From an uncultured Actinomyces sp. (GTDB taxonomy: Bacteria; Actinomycetota; Actinomycetes; Actinomycetales; Actinomycetaceae): 64,000 bases of DNA. A model generated the notes under the pieces. It was given only the letters and a program-made list of their open reading frames with translations, ran no database searches and had not been told where the DNA came from. Below, piece by piece: positions 25,251 through 34,511 of this stretch. The translations under genes were made by a program, and so were the position numbers. The stretch is from the NCBI GenBank assembly GCA_900541895.1, contig UWSI01000007.1, positions 1 to 64,000 on the forward strand, read 5' to 3'. Every line of letters starts with the position of its first letter. The stretch's first letter is position 1.

Positions 25251-25760
25251 TCACAAAGCCTCTGCTGCTTCTTTCAAATCACGCAGCATCGACATGGTTG
25301 AGTAGGACTCGGCACACACGCCGGCCCAGAGGCGCCAGAGCGGAGTCGACTCGGTAGCCTGGTGGCGCTCACGCAGGTGAAGGCGGGTACGGCCATTGGC
25401 CTCGGGAAGAAGAGCAAAAGTGCAGGTACCGGTGTACTCATCCACTTCGTCTTCCCACTCCAGATTGCGTCCCGGGGCGGGAACACGGATCACCAGGCAA
25501 TCACCCTCCTGGCGGATCAGGACACGACCGTCCTCATCTTCTTCAAAAGCAGCATCAATCACTTCCCACACGCGAGTCGGCAGTGCGTCAATCTCTACCG
25601 CACGATCAACGACGACATCGGCATTCAGAAGCTCAAGATCGCCGGGAAGGGAAACCGAGGCCTCGGAACGAGTCAGTCCAATACGACGCGGAAAACCCGT
25701 CGCGTAAATTGCGCCGGCACAGCCCAGGACCCCCAGAGCAGCTACGGTACGAATCTTCAT
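25251..25760 (-). CDS. SRPBCC-like protein with N-terminal membrane anchor
   Basis: 169 residues. A short hydrophobic segment (VAALGVLGCAGAIYATGF, about 5-22) is followed by a domain with the START/Bet v 1-like pattern: DVVVDRAVEIDALPTRVWEVI, central beta strands with WEDEVDEYTGTCTFALLP and RTRLHLRERHQ, and a long C-terminal helix. Such proteins bind hydrophobic ligands, and the ligand is unknown. It lies alone between ispG and proS, in the same direction. Confidence 0.65.
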   Translation of the reverse strand: MKIRTVAALGVLGCAGAIYATGFPRRIGLTRSEASVSLPGDLELLNADVVVDRAVEIDALPTRVWEVIDAAFEEDEDGRVLIRQEGDCLVIRVPAPGRNLEWEDEVDEYTGTCTFALLPEANGRTRLHLRERHQATESTPLWRLWAGVCAESYSTMSMLRDLKEAAEAL

Positions 25761-25839
25761 AACAAATCCCCTTTGATCAGGCTGTTACATTCAATGTTCT
25801 TATATGGAAGGATACGTGAATTCTTCGCGATTGTTGCCT

Positions 25840-27015
25840 TTATCGAATAACCGGAAGAACCTCGACAGATCCCTCACCTTCTTCGAGTCCCATTTCTTCG
25901 GCAAGCAGGTTCGCATGCTTAATGAGGGTTGGGACAATGTCATCTTCAGGAACGGTTTCGACAACCTCCCCACGGATGAAGATCTGTCCCTTACCATTGC
26001 CCGAGGCCACACCGAGGTCTGCCTCACGAGCCTCGCCTGGACCGTTGACAACGCAGCCCATGACGGCAACGCGCAAGGGCACAGTCAGATCCTTGAGGCC
26101 TTCAGTGACATTTTCTGCCAGTGTCCAGACATCAACCTGCGCACGCCCACAGGAAGGACAGGAAACAATCTCGAGGGTCTTTTCACGCAGGCCCATGAAC
26201 TCCAAGAGCTTCGTGCCGACCTTGACCTCTTCAACAGGAGGTGCAGAAAGAGAAACACGGATCGTATCGCCAATACCATCAGCCAAGAGCACACCGAAAG
26301 CCGCGCAGGACTTAATGGTGCCCTGGAAGGCTGGCCCGGCCTCGGTCACGCCAAGGTGAAGCGGCCAATCGCCCTTTTCAGAGAGCAAACGGTAGGCCTG
26401 AATCATCGTCAAAACATCGTGGTGCTTGACCGAAATCTTGAAATCATGGAAGTCGTTCTCTTCAAAGAGGGATGCTTCCCAGACTGCTGATTCAACAAGG
26501 GCTTCAGGGGTTGCACGACCGTACTTCTTGAGAAGACGCGGATCCAAAGAACCCGCATTCACACCAATGCGCAGCGAGGTTCCATGATCGGAAGCAGCGC
26601 GGCAAATTTCCTTGACCTGATCGTCGAACTTACGAATATTTCCGGGGTTTACGCGAACCGCACCGCAACCGGCCTCAATCGCTGCAAAAACATACTTCGG
26701 GTTGAAGTGAATATCGGCAATAACAGGAATGCGCGATTGCTTAGCAATAATTGGCAGTGCTTCAGCATCCTTATCAGTCGGGCACGCAACACGAACAATG
26801 TCGCAGCCCGCTGCGGTGAGCTCTGCGATCTGTTGCAGCGTCGCACCGATATCGTGGGTCTTCGTTGTGGTCATTGACTGAACAGAAACGGGAGCACCCC
26901 CACCAACAGGCACATCCCCCACCATGATTTGACGAGTCTTGCGACGCGGAAAAGGAGCTTCGTGGACGCTGGGCATCCCTAAGTTAATTTCAGTCACCTT
27001 GTCATTATCTCCCAC
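25840..27015 (-). CDS. ispG: 4-hydroxy-3-methylbut-2-enyl diphosphate synthase (flavodoxin/ferredoxin)
   Basis: Up to 391 residues. It is the penultimate enzyme of the MEP isoprenoid pathway, reducing MEcPP with a [4Fe-4S] cluster. The N-terminal TIM barrel holds VQSMTTTKTHD and VRVNPGNI. The cluster ligands are in SCPSCGRAQVDV (about 287-298) and MGCVVNGPGEARE (about 320-332). The start is uncertain: GTG at 27015 has no clear ribosome site, and a GTG at VTEINLG (six codons in) preceded by GGGAGA is an alternative. It is the last gene of the dxr-rseP-ispG set. Confidence 0.95.
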   Translation of the reverse strand: MGDNDKVTEINLGMPSVHEAPFPRRKTRQIMVGDVPVGGGAPVSVQSMTTTKTHDIGATLQQIAELTAAGCDIVRVACPTDKDAEALPIIAKQSRIPVIADIHFNPKYVFAAIEAGCGAVRVNPGNIRKFDDQVKEICRAASDHGTSLRIGVNAGSLDPRLLKKYGRATPEALVESAVWEASLFEENDFHDFKISVKHHDVLTMIQAYRLLSEKGDWPLHLGVTEAGPAFQGTIKSCAAFGVLLADGIGDTIRVSLSAPPVEEVKVGTKLLEFMGLREKTLEIVSCPSCGRAQVDVWTLAENVTEGLKDLTVPLRVAVMGCVVNGPGEAREADLGVASGNGKGQIFIRGEVVETVPEDDIVPTLIKHANLLAEEMGLEEGEGSVEVLPVIR

Positions 27016-27087
27016 TTGTATGCAGCTGGCACCCGGGCCAGCCAGACGCTGATGAAACCGATGAAAGCTCGCAGCGATGTGAGCGGC

Positions 27088-28317
27088 CTATTGCAGAGTA
27101 ATTGGCGCGACAATATCTGCAATCATCAGCAGAACGGTCATCGCTACCAAGATCGTGCCCATCGCGTATGTCAGTGGCATGAGCCGTGCAGTATCAACCG
27201 GCGGCGGCACTTTCCTTCCACGTACCCGAGCAAGGCCTCGCCGAATCCATTCATAGATTGCCGGAACGATATGTCCTCCATCGAGCGGCGGGAAAGGAAG
27301 AAGATTAAACACAAAGAGCGCCATATTCAGGGAAGCCAGGATCGACAGCAATAGTGCAGCCGAACGCATCCACCCACCGCTGCTCGACGTGACGTCAGAC
27401 GAGGTTGCATCTGCAGCAATCCTGCCGATACCGACAACCGACATGACCCCGCCCGAATCACGGGGTGCACCTGTGAAAATCGAACGACCAACATCCCACA
27501 GGGCAATTGGTAGACGGGCAACGACGCTCACTGTGCCGGTAAAGGTCTCCCCCACGGCTGAGGCAACAGTTCCCGCGCTGGCGGCTTGATATTCGGTCCC
27601 CGCAATGACACCGATACTGACGCTGTCTCCTGATCGCAGCGGATCGACTTTCACGTGGAAAAGTTGGCCATTTCGCAAGTAGTCAATATCGATACTGCCC
27701 TGTGAGTCTGCAATGCTTTGACGCATCTGCTCCCACGAGGTGACGGCACTGCCGTTGACCCCCGTGATCGTATCCCCCGCTCGAATACCTGCGGCGTATG
27801 CCGGCGCGTCGACGGTGGTTCCCTGGGCAGTCAGCTGCTGGGGAACCTCGCTCAGTGTCAACGAGGCTTTGGGAATTCCAATCCCAACCAGAGCAATCGA
27901 TAGGAAGAGAATCGAAAGGAATAGATTGACCAGAGGACCACTGATCATGACGATGATCTTCTGTGCGGGATGAAGAAGATAAAATGCGCGAGAGCTGTAG
28001 CCTTCCGGAATTTCTTCCATACTGGCCTCGCGAGCCTCCTGTGCAAGGGTCGGGTTTCCGCGTCGATTCGTCGTTTTCACCCCGTCGCGAGCCGGTGCAA
28101 ACATCCCTACCAAACGGACGTAGCCACCCAGAAGAATCGCTCGAAGAGAATAGGTCGTCTCCCCTTTTTTAATGCCAAAAATCTGAGGTCCAAAACCGAC
28201 AGCAAACTCAGGAACGTAAACGCCAAATTTTTTTGCAGGAATCATATGGCCGCATTCGTGAAGTGCGACAGAAATCAACAACCCCACGACGATGACTAGA
28301 ACACCAATAATTCCCAC
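27088..28317 (-). CDS. rseP: Site-2 intramembrane metalloprotease, RseP/Rip1 type
   Basis: 409 residues. The zinc motif HECGH lies in the first TM segment (about residues 20-24), the second catalytic motif LPFPPLDGGH is near 340, and a single PDZ-like domain (about 150-240) follows the second TM. Such proteases cleave anti-sigma factors within the membrane to release ECF sigma factors. The location between dxr and ispG is the conserved actinobacterial order (Rip1 in Mycobacterium). Confidence 0.93.
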   Translation of the reverse strand: MGIIGVLVIVVGLLISVALHECGHMIPAKKFGVYVPEFAVGFGPQIFGIKKGETTYSLRAILLGGYVRLVGMFAPARDGVKTTNRRGNPTLAQEAREASMEEIPEGYSSRAFYLLHPAQKIIVMISGPLVNLFLSILFLSIALVGIGIPKASLTLSEVPQQLTAQGTTVDAPAYAAGIRAGDTITGVNGSAVTSWEQMRQSIADSQGSIDIDYLRNGQLFHVKVDPLRSGDSVSIGVIAGTEYQAASAGTVASAVGETFTGTVSVVARLPIALWDVGRSIFTGAPRDSGGVMSVVGIGRIAADATSSDVTSSSGGWMRSAALLLSILASLNMALFVFNLLPFPPLDGGHIVPAIYEWIRRGLARVRGRKVPPPVDTARLMPLTYAMGTILVAMTVLLMIADIVAPITLQ

Positions 28318-28338
28318 GAGAAACCTTTTTCTTTCCTC

Positions 28339-29532
28339 TCACATAATGTGAGAACGAGCAGAAGCCTTGGCCCACTCTTGGGCGCCAAGAATATCGTCCA
28401 GCGTAGGCTCATCGATACCTTGGTGCTCGGTCAGAACCTCCTCAAGAAGATCCACGATCGACAGATACGCAAGCTGTCCGCGTAGAAATGCATCAACAAA
28501 AACTTCGTTTGCAGCGTTGTACACAGCGGGATGGGTCGGCGATTCACTAACAGCCGCACGTGCCAAATTGATTGCCGGGAAAGTCTGCGAATCAACCGGC
28601 TCAAAAGTCCATTCTTGTCGCTGAAGGAAATCCACTGGTTTTTCGATATCTGGAAGTCGCTTCGGCCATGTCAATCCCAATGCAATAGGAAGCTTCATAT
28701 CGGGGGGCGAGGCTTGCGCAATCGTCGCCCCGTCCTTCCAGGTCACCATAGAGTGGACGATGGACTGAGGATGAACGACTGGGACGATATCCGAGGCCGG
28801 AACATCGAACAGAAGATGTGCCTCGATGAGTTCTAGGCCTTTATTGACCAGAGTGGATGAATTAATGGTGACAACGGGTCCCATATTCCACGTTGGGTGC
28901 GCCAGCGCCTGCTGCGGGGTTACTTCCGCCAGATCAGCGCGTTTCTTCCCCCTAAAAGGCCCTCCCGAGGCCGTGAGGACCAATTGGGCAAGCTCACTCT
29001 TGCCAGTGACTCGCTGTGCGGTCAAACCTTTTTCGTGAACTCCACTGGCGAGACATTGGGCAATGGCCGAGTGTTCTGAATCGACAGGGACAATTTGCCC
29101 ATCACGCTTCATTGCCCGCCGGACTAGGGGCCCACCAACAACCAGAGATTCTTTATTTGCCAAGGCAAGAGTCGATCCGGCCTCGAGGGCCGCAAGGGTA
29201 GGCCCTAGCCCAACACCGCCGGTAATACCGTTGAGGACGACTGCGCGAGGGAAGGATCCCGCAATTTGTGTTGAAGCATCCGATCCGACCAAAATCTCTG
29301 GAATTTCACCAGCAGTCGCAGCAATCAGGCGCTCAAGCCTGTGCGCATCACCATCGTGGATTCCAACGACTCGAGGCCGATAACGAACACATTGTTCTGC
29401 CAAAAGCTCAAGAGAATGGCCGCCAGCGCTCAGGGCAACAACCTCGAAATCTTCGTGGTGCTGGTCAATAACCTCAAGAGCCTGTGTGCCAATTGATCCC
29501 GTAGAACCAAGCAGAACAACCTGTGTACTCAT
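28339..29532 (-). CDS. dxr: 1-deoxy-D-xylulose 5-phosphate reductoisomerase
   Basis: 397 residues, the first committed step of the MEP pathway. The NADPH motif LLGSTGSIGTQALEV is near residues 7-21, and the metal/substrate motifs are VPVDSEHSAIAQCL (about 147-160) and SGGPFRG (about 188-194), with NKGLELIEAHLLFD further in. It has the full expected length with a C-terminal helical domain, and it begins 3 nt after the DivIVA-like gene stop. Confidence 0.96.
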   Translation of the reverse strand: MSTQVVLLGSTGSIGTQALEVIDQHHEDFEVVALSAGGHSLELLAEQCVRYRPRVVGIHDGDAHRLERLIAATAGEIPEILVGSDASTQIAGSFPRAVVLNGITGGVGLGPTLAALEAGSTLALANKESLVVGGPLVRRAMKRDGQIVPVDSEHSAIAQCLASGVHEKGLTAQRVTGKSELAQLVLTASGGPFRGKKRADLAEVTPQQALAHPTWNMGPVVTINSSTLVNKGLELIEAHLLFDVPASDIVPVVHPQSIVHSMVTWKDGATIAQASPPDMKLPIALGLTWPKRLPDIEKPVDFLQRQEWTFEPVDSQTFPAINLARAAVSESPTHPAVYNAANEVFVDAFLRGQLAYLSIVDLLEEVLTEHQGIDEPTLDDILGAQEWAKASARSHIM

Positions 29533-29535
29533 GTG

Positions 29536-30090
29536 TCAGTTCACTGAAAGAAGGATTTCAACGGCGCGCCCAAGATAGGCATCGACCGGACCCATTGCAT
29601 AGGCTTTTTTACCACGTGCGGACTTGAAAAGCGTATGCCGCACATCATCAGCAGCCAGATCCTCACGATCATCAAAGAAAGCTGCAATCTGATCCAAAAG
29701 GTCATCGACCTGTTCAGCGTTATAGCCAATTCCCGAACGGGGATGTGAAAAACGCTGTCCGTAGGGGCGAAGCAGGCGCGGATACAGTGTCGTCGCACGA
29801 TCGGCTACCTTTTCGTACCAAGCGCCTTCGCCATTAACAGCGATATGGTCGGCGCGGTCACGCTGAACAAAAGCAGCTTCAAGTCGACTCATTGCCGCAT
29901 CTACCGCTTGGGTGTCATAGCCATTACGTTGCCTTGGGAAGGACGCTTGACGAACCTGTTCAGCACTGAACTGTTCAGCCGGAAGCCCTCCTTCGTATGC
30001 ATGACGAGCATCGATGAAGAACTCGTCTACGGCATCCCTACCGTAACCGCGCCGGAAGATTCCCGTAGTCGGGAAAGCGTCGCCCATCAC
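29536..30090 (-). CDS. DivIVA-domain protein with four GY..xVD motif repeats
   Basis: 184 residues. The DivIVA N-terminal signature (F..RGY....VD.F) occurs at GYGRDAVDEFF (residues 15-25). Related motifs recur at GYDTQAVDAAM (57), GYNAEQVDDLL (122) and AYAMGPVDAYL (163). No long coiled coil is present, so this is not the polar-growth Wag31/DivIVA scaffold but a small family member of unknown role, perhaps membrane-curvature binding. The start overlaps the rlmN stop (ATGA), and an AGAGGAG site precedes it. The second ATG is also possible. Confidence 0.75.
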   Translation of the reverse strand: MMGDAFPTTGIFRRGYGRDAVDEFFIDARHAYEGGLPAEQFSAEQVRQASFPRQRNGYDTQAVDAAMSRLEAAFVQRDRADHIAVNGEGAWYEKVADRATTLYPRLLRPYGQRFSHPRSGIGYNAEQVDDLLDQIAAFFDDREDLAADDVRHTLFKSARGKKAYAMGPVDAYLGRAVEILLSVN

Positions 30091-31325
30091 TTCTCCTCTT
30101 CGTATGCACTATTCTCACGTACACTCTGACGTGCACGCTCACGGTTATTAACAGCCGTTGCGAGCTGGCCGCAAGCCCCGTCGATATCGGAACCCCGTGT
30201 ATCTCGAATCGTTGTCGAGATTCCATTGTCTCGCAGCGTCTTCACAAATGCATCCTGCGCCCGACGGGTGGATGCGGTCCAGATCGAACCAGGGGTGGGA
30301 TTCAAAGGAATGGGATTGACGTGTGCCCATCCCCTGCCTCTCTTATTGAGCTCATCTGCCAGCAACTGAGCACGCCAAACCTGATCGTTCATGTCTTTAA
30401 TCAGCGCATATTCGATAGAAACGCGCCGACCAGTAGCCACAAAGTACCTGCGTGCCGCATCCAGAAGCTCTCCTACTTTCCATCTGGAGTTAATGGGGAT
30501 GAGCTCATCACGAAGGTCATCATCCGGGGTGTGCAGTGAGACCGCAAGAGTCACCGGCAGACCTTCTTGAGAGAGACGATCAATTGCGGGAACCAAACCG
30601 ACCGTTGAAACAGTCACGTTCCGTGCAGACATCCCAAAACCGGCAGGTGCGGGATCGATAATACGGTGAAGAGCCGCGACTACCGCCTTGTAGTTCGCTA
30701 AAGGCTCCCCCATTCCCATGAAGACCACATTTGACAGGTGTGTTGGAGAGCCTCCAACCAGCCCTTCTTCACATGCTTGGTGGGCAGCGCGCACTTGGTC
30801 AATAATCTCTGCGGTTGAGAGATTTCGGGTTAGTCCCATCTGACCTGTAGCGCAGAAAGGACAGCCCATACCGCATCCAGCTTGGGAAGAGATGCAAAGC
30901 GTCGTACGGTCGGTGTAACGCATCAAAACGGATTCAACACGGGCGCCATCATAAAGCTCCCATAGGTGCTTGAGTGTTTCTCCGCCATCAGCTTCCAGAA
31001 CGGCAACCTCACGAACAAGAGGCGGAAGGAGAGTCGATGCAATAAGATCGTGGGCACTCTTTGGCATGTCCGTCATCAAGGCAGGATCGCTGACATGACG
31101 CTCAAAGTAGTGGCGCGACAGCTGATCAGAGCGGAAGGAAGGAAGTCCGGCCTCGGACACAAACTCCTTGCGTTCCTTCTGATCGAAATCTGCAAGGTGG
31201 CGAGGAGCCTTACCGCGCCGACGCGCTGTAAAAGTAACTCGAGGCTTCGCATCAGGCGAGGTCGCACCCTCAGGTAACTGGTCTGTCGGGCGAACTTCTC
31301 GTCTTGCTCGATTGCTTGTGCTCAT
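30087..31325 (-). CDS. rlmN: Dual-specificity 23S rRNA A2503 / tRNA A37 C2-methyltransferase
   Basis: A 412-residue radical-SAM enzyme. The cluster motif CGMGCPFCATGQMGLTRNL is near residues 150-168, and GMGEPLANY follows near 206. The N-terminal accessory domain and a basic Arg-rich extension of about 45 residues (KPRVTFTARRRGKAPRHL) precede the core. The C-terminal catalytic cysteine is within DIDGACGQL. It is coupled to the DivIVA-like gene downstream. Confidence 0.95.
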   Translation of the reverse strand: MSTSNRARREVRPTDQLPEGATSPDAKPRVTFTARRRGKAPRHLADFDQKERKEFVSEAGLPSFRSDQLSRHYFERHVSDPALMTDMPKSAHDLIASTLLPPLVREVAVLEADGGETLKHLWELYDGARVESVLMRYTDRTTLCISSQAGCGMGCPFCATGQMGLTRNLSTAEIIDQVRAAHQACEEGLVGGSPTHLSNVVFMGMGEPLANYKAVVAALHRIIDPAPAGFGMSARNVTVSTVGLVPAIDRLSQEGLPVTLAVSLHTPDDDLRDELIPINSRWKVGELLDAARRYFVATGRRVSIEYALIKDMNDQVWRAQLLADELNKRGRGWAHVNPIPLNPTPGSIWTASTRRAQDAFVKTLRDNGISTTIRDTRGSDIDGACGQLATAVNNRERARQSVRENSAYEEEK

Positions 31326-31396
31326 TCGTTACTCCTCCTCTCCCCGTGCATAGCCTAGTCGCATGCACCCTCAAGTGCTTTCATTCAGATGCGAAC

Positions 31397-32293
31397 TTAA
31401 CGCAAAGCGAAAATAAAGATCACATAGAAAACCGGGGCGGTCATCAGCAGTGAATCGATACGATCAAGCACACCACCGTGCCCGGGGATCAATCCCGACA
31501 TATCTTTGAGCCCAACCTCACGCTTAATTAAAGATTCGGTAAGGTCCCCGATCGTCGCACACACACAGCCACAGACACCGGCAATAACACCCCACCACCA
31601 CGTTGCGCCCAGCAGCATAAATCCGCCGATTCCCGTGAGGATGCAAAAAAGCAAAGAGCCGATAAAGCCTTCCCATGACTTCTTCGGAGACAGTCGCGGT
31701 GCCATGGGGTGTTTACCAAACATAATTCCCGCAAGCCATCCACCGATGTCATTAAAGGCGGTGATAAGGACATAAACACCGATCACCGCGGGCGAGCGAA
31801 AATCTCGCAGCAAGAGGACAACAAAGCAGGCCAAGAAAGGAACGTAAACGGCACTGAAGACACTCGCAATGATGTCAGTGATTCTGGAAGGAGTCGGCGC
31901 ATCAACCAGTCTCCATGCGACGACAGCAAAAACCGTCAAGTACAGCGCCATTGTGACGGCCTCGGGGCCCAAGAACCACGCGCACACCATCATCCCAATT
32001 GCGCCAAGATACAGCGGCGCCATGGCAAGACGTGTGCCCACGCGAGCAAAGGCTCCACCCAACTCCCATAAACCGAGGAGGGCAATGCAGCATACAAAGG
32101 CGACAAAAATACCTTGAACAACAAGCAGTGAAGCGACAAGAAGAGCAATCAGCACGACAGCGGAAGAAATGGCTGCCGGAAGGTTCCGACCCGCACGCCC
32201 GGTGGGTGCAAGTGGCTGATTGTTTTCGCGCGGCTCCGGAGAGAAGACGCGCGAAAACACTGAGGGACGCGGTTGATGGGATGAAGCCGACAT
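31397..32293 (-). CDS. cdsA: Phosphatidate cytidylyltransferase (CDP-diglyceride synthase)
   Basis: A 298-residue integral membrane enzyme making CDP-diacylglycerol from phosphatidate and CTP. The C-terminal signature SLIKREVGLKDMSGLIPGHG with following GVLDRIDS is complete. About seven to eight TM segments follow a Pro-rich cytoplasmic N-terminus. The start codon overlaps the frr stop by 1 nt (TGATG), which is part of the classical tsf-pyrH-frr-cdsA cluster. Confidence 0.95.
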   Translation of the reverse strand: MSASSHQPRPSVFSRVFSPEPRENNQPLAPTGRAGRNLPAAISSAVVLIALLVASLLVVQGIFVAFVCCIALLGLWELGGAFARVGTRLAMAPLYLGAIGMMVCAWFLGPEAVTMALYLTVFAVVAWRLVDAPTPSRITDIIASVFSAVYVPFLACFVVLLLRDFRSPAVIGVYVLITAFNDIGGWLAGIMFGKHPMAPRLSPKKSWEGFIGSLLFCILTGIGGFMLLGATWWWGVIAGVCGCVCATIGDLTESLIKREVGLKDMSGLIPGHGGVLDRIDSLLMTAPVFYVIFIFALR

Positions 32294-32850
32294 CAGATTG
32301 TCAGGAGTTCGCTTTCCTTCGTAGCCAAGAGCTTGTCGATCAGCTCAACACGCGCCTTCGTTGCGGATTCGAGAGCCTTTTCTGCGCGTTCGACCTCATC
32401 CTCACCTGCGTCGCCGTCCTTCTTTAGGCGATCAAGAGCTTCCTTGGCCTTACGACGGATAGAACGAACAGAAACGCGAGCGTCTTCGGCTTTGTTCTTA
32501 GCCTGCTTCACGTATTCCTTACGACGCTCTTCAGTCAGCGCAGGCAGAACCACGCGGACAACATTGCCGTCATCGGTCGGGTTGACACCCAGATCCGACT
32601 CACGCAGGGTCTTAATAATTTCTTGAGTCGCGGTGCGGTCGAAAGGAGAAATCAGAACCGTGCGGGCCTCGGGAATCTGGAAAGAAGCAAGTTGCTGCAT
32701 GGGAGTCGGGGCACCGTAGTAGTCCACCAAAAGCTGTTCAAACATACCGGCATTTGCACGGCCAGTGCGGATATTTCCAAACTCATGGCGGGCAGCCTCG
32801 ACCGTCTTATCCATCTTGTCTTCTGCTTCGAGCAGGATGTCATCAATCAC
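32293..32850 (-). CDS. frr: Ribosome recycling factor
   Basis: 185 residues from a GTG start (MIDDILLEAEDKMDKTVEA) with an AAAGGAA site 8 nt upstream, exactly the family length. It splits post-termination ribosomes with EF-G. FGNIRTGRAN near residue 25 and the C-terminal RSIRRKAKEALDRLKKDGDAG are diagnostic. The open frame upstream overlaps pyrH and is not used. Confidence 0.96.
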   Translation of the reverse strand: MIDDILLEAEDKMDKTVEAARHEFGNIRTGRANAGMFEQLLVDYYGAPTPMQQLASFQIPEARTVLISPFDRTATQEIIKTLRESDLGVNPTDDGNVVRVVLPALTEERRKEYVKQAKNKAEDARVSVRSIRRKAKEALDRLKKDGDAGEDEVERAEKALESATKARVELIDKLLATKESELLTI

Positions 32851-32863
32851 GGAAGTGTTCCTT

Positions 32864-33583
32864 TCAGTGTGATTCGCTGAGCACAAGCGTACCGATTTTT
32901 TCGCCTCGTAGCGCTGCAGTAACGTTACCAGCTTCGGACATGCCAAAGACGCGCATTGTGAGACCGTTTTCCTGGCCAAGAGCAAACGCTGCCGCATCGA
33001 CAACTTTCAGGCCTCGACTCAAGGCGTCTTGGTAGGTGACAAAGTCAAGTTTCTTCGCATCGGGGTTAATGCGGGGATCGTCATCATAGACGCCGTCTAC
33101 GCCATTCTTTGCGACAAGCAGTTCATCGCAATGAGTTTCCAAGGCTCGCTGAGCAGAGACAGTATCGGTGGAGAAATATGGAAGGCCCGCGCCAGCACCG
33201 AAAAGAACGACACGGCCTTTCTCCAGGTGACGGATTGCGCGCAGAGGAATGTAAGGTTCTGCGACCTGCTGCATAGCAATCGCACTTTGAACACGCGCCG
33301 GGACACCGGATTGCTCAATAAAGTCTTGAAGCGCCAGGGCATTCATGACGGTTCCGAGCATTCCCATGTAGTCTGCGCGGGAGCGGTCAAGCCCCTGCCG
33401 AGAGAGCTCAGCACCACGGAAAAAGTTACCGCCACCAACGACGACTGCAACCTGGATCCCAGCGTGAACGGCATCTGCAATCTGTTCTGCGATTGAGCGG
33501 ACTACCGTGGGATCGAGACCGACGGAACCTCCGCCGAAAGCCTCACCTGAGAGTTTGAGCAGGACACGACGAGCAGCTGGCAT
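32864..33583 (-). CDS. pyrH: UMP kinase
   Basis: 239 residues of the amino-acid-kinase fold, phosphorylating UMP to UDP. It shows VLLKLSGEAFGG at the N-terminus, VVVGGGNFFRGAEL (about 47-60), and the UMP site GAGAGLPYFSTDTVSAQRA (about 128-146) with GVDGVYDDDP. Like other PyrH enzymes it should be hexameric and GTP-activated. It lies between tsf and frr in the usual order. Confidence 0.96.
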   Translation of the reverse strand: MPAARRVLLKLSGEAFGGGSVGLDPTVVRSIAEQIADAVHAGIQVAVVVGGGNFFRGAELSRQGLDRSRADYMGMLGTVMNALALQDFIEQSGVPARVQSAIAMQQVAEPYIPLRAIRHLEKGRVVLFGAGAGLPYFSTDTVSAQRALETHCDELLVAKNGVDGVYDDDPRINPDAKKLDFVTYQDALSRGLKVVDAAAFALGQENGLTMRVFGMSEAGNVTAALRGEKIGTLVLSESH

Positions 33584-33628
33584 GAATTCTTCTCCTTTGA
33601 ATATGTGCTGAGTCGAAAGAGATAGGGC

Positions 33629-33655
33629 GATGGCCCCGCCAGAAGCGGGGCCATC
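33629..33655 (-). terminator. Hairpin terminator downstream of tsf
   Basis: An 11-bp perfect stem GATGGCCCCGC / GCGGGGCCATC with loop CAGAA, 9 nt after the tsf stop. On the minus strand only a mixed CTATCTCTTTC follows, so termination is likely partial, allowing some read-through into pyrH. Confidence 0.65.
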
Positions 33656-33663
33656 ACACGAAA

Positions 33664-34491
33664 TCAGGCGCCGACGTGGACGCGCACGAACTGGGTGACC
33701 TTTGCACCAGCCTCGCGCAGGACCTGTCCGACGGACTTTGAAGGATCGCGAGCAAATGCCTGATCGACCAGGCAGTTGTCCTTGAAGAATGCCTCAAGAC
33801 GTCCCTGAACGATCTTGGGGACGATCTTCTCGGGCTTGCCTTCCTCGAGGGTGATCTTCTCGAGGGTGGCGCGTTCCTTTTCCAAGATATCGGCCGGGAC
33901 CGAGTCGCGGTCAAGGTAAGCGGGCATGTAGGCAGCGACGTGCATCGCGATATCGTGTGCAACGCCTGCTCCAGCTGCGTCGGTGACGACGAAGACGCCA
34001 ACCTGCGGGGGCAGGTCGGGGCTGGTCTGGTGCAGGTAGAGATCAACGTTCTCGCCCTCAACACGAATCACGCGACGGATCTCGAGCTTTTCGCCGATAA
34101 CTGCGGCCATTGCATCAAGCTGCTCCTTAACGGTGGAGTCAGCCATGGGGGCTGCAAGCAGCGAGTCGACATCAGAAGCACCAGAAGCGACTGCAGCTTC
34201 GAGTACTGACTTAGCGAAGTCAATGAACTTCTGGTTCTTTGCGACGAAGTCGGTCTCGGAGTTGACCTCAACCATAACACCCACGCCATCTTGAACCGAA
34301 GCGGCAAGCAGGCCTGCAGATGCCTGACGACCTTCACGCTTGGACAGCGACTTGAGGCCCTTGAGGCGAATGATCTCGAGAGCCTTCTCGGCATCGCCAT
34401 CGGCTTCCTGGAGAGCCTTCTTGACGTCCATCATGCCTGCGCCGGTCTTCTCGCGCAGAGCCTTCACATCAGCGGCAGTGAAATTAGCCAT
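33664..34491 (-). CDS. tsf: Translation elongation factor Ts
   Basis: 275 residues, the nucleotide exchange factor for EF-Tu. The N-terminal UBA-like module contains LREKTGAGMMDVKKALQEADGD, followed by VEVNSETDFVAKN (about 74-86), and a long core ending AGAKVTQFVRVHVGA. It is downstream of rpsB by 20 nt and co-transcribed with it. Confidence 0.97.
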   Translation of the reverse strand: MANFTAADVKALREKTGAGMMDVKKALQEADGDAEKALEIIRLKGLKSLSKREGRQASAGLLAASVQDGVGVMVEVNSETDFVAKNQKFIDFAKSVLEAAVASGASDVDSLLAAPMADSTVKEQLDAMAAVIGEKLEIRRVIRVEGENVDLYLHQTSPDLPPQVGVFVVTDAAGAGVAHDIAMHVAAYMPAYLDRDSVPADILEKERATLEKITLEEGKPEKIVPKIVQGRLEAFFKDNCLVDQAFARDPSKSVGQVLREAGAKVTQFVRVHVGA

Positions 34492-34511
34492 TACTGAATT
34501 CCTTTCTCAGC

